From Candidatus Aegiribacteria sp. (GTDB lineage: Bacteria; Fermentibacterota; Fermentibacteria; Fermentibacterales; JCC-6): a stretch of 54,693 nt of DNA. Below, in pieces: positions 51,703 to 54,693 of the stretch. Within the stretch, counting starts at the first letter, position 1. Each line of letters starts with the position of its first letter. Made by a program: the position numbers and the translations under genes. The notes below the pieces were generated by a model, which worked only from the letters and a program-made list of their open reading frames with translations, searched no databases and was not told the origin of the DNA. Location: positions 1 through 54,693 of the forward strand of contig JAUVEU010000013.1 in NCBI GenBank assembly GCA_030594645.1. Reading direction: 5' to 3'.

Positions 51703-54267
51703 TCAATAATCACTGACTTGATTTAGATTAAGGATATAGATAAAACCACCAGCGGAATATGCTATGTTCTGTCCATCATCTGACAAATAGCAGAAAAGCA
51801 TATCATTACAACCATGATGCCTGACAGGTGATAACCACAGAACCATACCTTTTTTATCAACAAGCACATACCGTCTGGGAGTACCCTGATCAAGGTAGAA
51901 TAGAGATGAACCATTATCAGCAAGATCACACCCTATTCTTAAAGACCAGGTATCATTCTTCGTATCAGTTTCTCGCTCAATCTCATGTTCAAAAGTGATA
52001 GCTCCACTCGGAAGTTCTCTGATAATGTATTTGTAAGTATCTCCGTATACATCCTCAGTAAGAAAATAGCTTACATAACTTCCATTTGGAGATAATCTTC
52101 TAGCCCTGTTGATCAATTCGCTACCATGCCAGTGATGCAGCAGTTCGCCTGTCTGACCACTGTAAATGAACACCCCCGAAAAACCTTCCCCTCTCATTAT
52201 TACAGAGATATTTTCATCAGTAATAGTTTTTCCCATAGATGCTTCAGATTCTGTAAGAGGAACTAAGGTTAAAACCCTTCCTTCCTCATTCATGATCACC
52301 AGACATAGTTCATCCTGATGCTTTCCCATCAGACAGATTCGAGAACCATCAGGAGACGTATAGTTTTCCGCATATGCAAAAAATTCAACAATGTCAGAAA
52401 AGGCAGCATGAACTAATTCCATTTTGTCGTTGAAGAGGTTTAATCTTATTGGATTTGGTGACATAGGGTAACTATCAAGTCGTGCATATCTTCCATCGTT
52501 TGAAATATGTCCCAGAGGATGAGAGTTACCTACTGTAATGCGAAGCTCTGTTGATACATAGTATGGATCCAGGTATTCTCTTTGCGGGCTTGGATCAAAT
52601 CGGATAGTATCTCCGGTTTCAGTATTGAGAAGTACTGCGTCGCCTCCTCTATGTTTGAATCCATATGCATCGAAGGCTATTACATACTTTCCATTTTCAG
52701 AAAAGGTGCAATGAACAGTCTGAAGGCCAAGTTCGAATGATGAAGGTTCGCTATTCTCTTCTAATACAACTACTTTCTCATGGTATACAAGAACAACCCT
52801 CCAATCATTTCTGCCATCTGAATCATCGAAAAAGACTCTCGCCTTTACTAATCCTGTCCCTGTAAGTTCTGGATGGCCCAGTTCCGATATATCGATAACA
52901 GTTCTATCAAACTCATAAGCCGCAGGTAACCATTCATTTTCAATACTAACTGTTCCTTCAAGTATCTCCTCAAGACACAACTCATCGATTCTCGGATCGG
53001 AGTTGGCTGTACTGACTTCAACAGAACCTATTGGACTGAAGTTTGTTGAATCAAGGCTTATGACTCGACCAGAAATACCAGGCAGATAGCAGGTTATCTG
53101 TTCTGTTTCTCTTGGTAGACTAACTCTGTATGTACTGTCAGAAATTCGATCTGTCGGAACGAATTTTCTTTCATGGTACACCGATAAGCCATCAATATCT
53201 TCAGATGAACCAGCTGATAATCGAATATTGAGGTCTATGAGTTCATCAGAAGTATCTGTAGAAACCGTATCCCAATGGAACCTGGCAAAATCAGCGTAGG
53301 GTATTCGAAAATCCAGGTTCACTGTTGAATCAGCCAGTATTCTTAAGCCTCGGGCTAATAAGGAATTGTATACATCTCCGCGAGCAGCCAGCATATATGT
53401 TCCGGGAATAAGGAATAAAGTGTACTCACCAAGGGAATCAGTAATACAAACAAATTCCGTATCAACATATCTAATACCATATCTACCGCTGGAATCAGCC
53501 CTTAATACGCGCAATTCTTCTACAATAGTTACTCTATATCCAGGCAGGGGGGCGCCACTATCAGCACTATATACGTGCCCGGTAACAGCTCCGTATGAAC
53601 CAGAATCAAACATACTCACAAATACATCATAGATCTTTTCTCTCCAGCAGTGAGTTGAGGAATCATGTGTCACAGTGTCCAACAAAGGGTCAACAATCAC
53701 AAACGGATCACTCCACATTTCTACATACTCATCTAATTCCGAACCTCTACTGGAAGATACAATCCTGATCTGGTAATCAATACCGGGAGGATATCGATCC
53801 AGCCGATCGCTTGCATCAAATCTGGGAAAACGTGATCCTCTTTGTGAATACCAGTGATTATTAAGACTGTTCAAATCCACAGGGGGTAACATCGTACCTG
53901 GAATGGGAGGAAGAATATTATAGATAAACTCTCCATTCTGATACAACTCTATCTTGCAATACCAGAAAGGACTATCACAATGATAACGTACTGAGTCTAC
54001 GCAATGGATACTACCAGCACTTGAAAGTGATGCCCCTTGCCAGGTTACGATAGCAGAGTCTCCCACCATCCAAATTGTTGAGGTGCAAGGTTGAAGGATC
54101 CTCGGTTCAGCTTCAGCTAGACGGAAGATTTTATAGATATGGTCTGGTATTATTCCGTAAAATTCATGGAAATTTTCAGACGTAACATAGACGTCTTCAA
54201 AGCCGCTATCACCGAAACATATTGATGTTACGCAGATTAGAAATAGAAATTTATATACATTCAACAA
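51703..54267 (-). CDS. Large secreted protein: Kre9-like, carboxypeptidase-regulatory and WD-like domains
   Basis: Signal peptide MLNVYKFLFLICVTSICFG, then about residues 45-215 a Ser-Thr-rich/KNH-like binding domain (STIWMVGDSAIVTWQG, CKIELYQNGEFIYNI, YQIRIVSSSRG...EYVEMWSDPFVI). A carboxypeptidase-regulatory-like fold (about 235-330: GAVTGHVYSADSGAPLPGYRVTI, CITDSLGEYTLFLIPGTYMLAARGD) follows. The C-terminal half (about 480-850) has propeller-like blades (FSENGKYVIAFDAYG, ISNDGRYARLDSYP, SPNGSYVSYFLTED, LSDDGQNIAYSAGGFIYIL). No T9SS sorting motif is seen at the end, so export is probably by Sec to the periplasm or outer surface. Function unknown. AT-richer than the other genes. Confidence 0.65.
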   Translation of the reverse strand: MLNVYKFLFLICVTSICFGDSGFEDVYVTSENFHEFYGIIPDHIYKIFRLAEAEPRILQPCTSTIWMVGDSAIVTWQGASLSSAGSIHCVDSVRYHCDSPFWYCKIELYQNGEFIYNILPPIPGTMLPPVDLNSLNNHWYSQRGSRFPRFDASDRLDRYPPGIDYQIRIVSSSRGSELDEYVEMWSDPFVIVDPLLDTVTHDSSTHCWREKIYDVFVSMFDSGSYGAVTGHVYSADSGAPLPGYRVTIVEELRVLRADSSGRYGIRYVDTEFVCITDSLGEYTLFLIPGTYMLAARGDVYNSLLARGLRILADSTVNLDFRIPYADFARFHWDTVSTDTSDELIDLNIRLSAGSSEDIDGLSVYHERKFVPTDRISDSTYRVSLPRETEQITCYLPGISGRVISLDSTNFSPIGSVEVSTANSDPRIDELCLEEILEGTVSIENEWLPAAYEFDRTVIDISELGHPELTGTGLVKARVFFDDSDGRNDWRVVLVYHEKVVVLEENSEPSSFELGLQTVHCTFSENGKYVIAFDAYGFKHRGGDAVLLNTETGDTIRFDPSPQREYLDPYYVSTELRITVGNSHPLGHISNDGRYARLDSYPMSPNPIRLNLFNDKMELVHAAFSDIVEFFAYAENYTSPDGSRICLMGKHQDELCLVIMNEEGRVLTLVPLTESEASMGKTITDENISVIMRGEGFSGVFIYSGQTGELLHHWHGSELINRARRLSPNGSYVSYFLTEDVYGDTYKYIIRELPSGAITFEHEIERETDTKNDTWSLRIGCDLADNGSSLFYLDQGTPRRYVLVDKKGMVLWLSPVRHHGCNDMLFCYLSDDGQNIAYSAGGFIYILNLNQVSDY

Positions 54268-54564
54268 ATTTTATTCCCCCCGAAGCAATAGGAAACTTTA
54301 TTCAATGCCATCGACAACACCGCTTTGAACAACCTATGGCTTTTCCTAGCAAGCCGATTTTTCAGTCTTATGTAAGAATACTGAGTCTAATCCTGTCTGG
54401 TCAATCCCTTAAGAATAGAATTAACTCTGTAGAAAAGTAATGAATACCCTGTTACTGGTACACTTTCCAGGGCTTACTTCGACTCATTATCGCTCGCTCA
54501 GGATAAATTTTGCTTTTACTGGCTTGTTGATGAAATGAGTGAATTGCTTTCGTAAGTTGAAGAA
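54268..54564. other. Spacer with partial repeat remnants
   Basis: No gene seen. TTACTGGTACAC near 54453 matches the end of the 54-bp core (TTTTACTGGTAC), and AAGTTGAAGAA at 54554 matches its start, so fragments of earlier repeat copies may be present. The promoter of the 854-residue protein must lie here. Confidence 0.4.
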
Positions 54565-54693
54565 ATACCGTACAACCTGCTATCATTTTTGAAAATATGT
54601 GATCTCAGTATTTGCGCTGATAGTGCGGTTTTTTCTGTTAAGTTGAAGAAGTGTGGTACGTCCCCTGGGTTTCCTACTTTGTTTTACTGGTAC
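54565..54693 (+). repeat. HTH-element repeat, copy C (leader plus 54-bp core, ends at window edge)
   Basis: Leader 54565-54639 matches copy A (about 87%), then the 54-bp core 54640-54693 matches copy B exactly. The window stops on the last base of the core (ACTGGTAC), as expected if assembly broke in a multi-copy repeat or if the window was cut there. An HTH gene probably follows outside. Confidence 0.85.

Noticed and set aside
54222-54440. Plus-strand ORF antisense to the start of the secreted protein gene
   Set aside because: It begins inside the signal-peptide codons of the opposite gene and has no ribosome binding site or family.
1-54693. CRISPR arrays and tRNA or rRNA genes
   Set aside because: I looked for regularly spaced short repeats and for tRNA T-loops (GGTTCGAATC type) and found none; the only repeats seen are the 54-bp core and the nested palindrome.

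Overview
The window reads as a fragment of a Gram-negative, anaerobic or fermentative bacterium, probably an uncultured FCB-related lineage. Fermentibacterota-like is my best guess, but it is inference only. The basis is: a TonB-dependent receptor fragment; secreted proteins ending in FlgD-like/type IX secretion sorting domains (a partial one at 2-97, a papain-type protease at 26578-28185, a repeat propeller at 42871-44220); many lipoproteins with lipobox cysteines; several radical SAM and B12 enzymes; ferredoxin-containing MinD ATPases; and a Na+-pumping methylmalonyl-CoA decarboxylase. Genes sit on both strands in short operons, often with 4-nt overlaps and strong GGAGG ribosome binding sites. 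I found no rRNA, tRNA or CRISPR array.

Layout. 1-1.5 kb is a scrambled zone: the 3' end of a secreted protein, a 5'-truncated and frameshifted TonB receptor, a 5'-truncated beta-propeller gene joined to it back to back, and a small ORF lacking a normal start. 1.6-9.4 kb holds a nitronate monooxygenase-like enzyme, a radical SAM/methyltransferase pair, an SPFH protein and several lipoproteins. 9.4-16.7 kb (minus strand) is a tightly packed methylmalonyl-CoA module: B12-binding mutase subunit, MeaB, epimerase and the four decarboxylase subunits, followed by a sugar-nucleotide epimerase and an rRNA/tRNA 2'-O-methyltransferase. Together these convert succinyl-CoA to propionyl-CoA and pump Na+; the catalytic mutase subunit is not here. 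16.9-21 kb carries a divergent PRPP synthetase and a 998-residue GNAT fusion. 21.2-26.3 kb holds TadA, Xaa-Pro peptidase, a nitroreductase and a TldE/TldD pair, with a 98-bp nested palindrome between the last two units.

26.6-33.4 kb has the secreted cysteine protease, then an overlapping minus-strand set of hybrid histidine kinase, LPTM/flippase-like membrane protein and phosphohexomutase. 33.7-37.5 kb is a compact plus-strand operon: PadR regulator with an overlapping promoter and operator, DUF5320 protein, two NifX/NafY-domain proteins, a zinc-ribbon protein and two ferredoxin-MinD ATPases. This looks like a conserved but functionally undefined iron-sulfur or metallocofactor system. 37.5-41.3 kb has a pilin-like pair and a HEAT-repeat protein. 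41.6-48.5 kb has tandem paralogous lipoproteins, a secreted propeller, two damaged genes (NFACT-R-like, cytidine deaminase), a B12-radical SAM enzyme and a GT39-like membrane protein.

48.5-54.7 kb is an accessory region built around a 54-bp core repeat present three times (53-54 of 54 identical). Two copies run straight into paralogous HTH genes and bracket a Schlafen-AlbA/ATPase-type gene; the third copy ends exactly at the window edge. The core is far more conserved in DNA than the HTH coding sequence behind it, and this is the most interesting signal in the window.

A recurring oddity is genes broken by what looks like a one-base contraction of a homopolymer (TonB receptor, flippase N-terminus, cytidine deaminase), plus two reading frames whose natural start reads ATA. 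These may be real decay or residual consensus errors; raw reads would decide.
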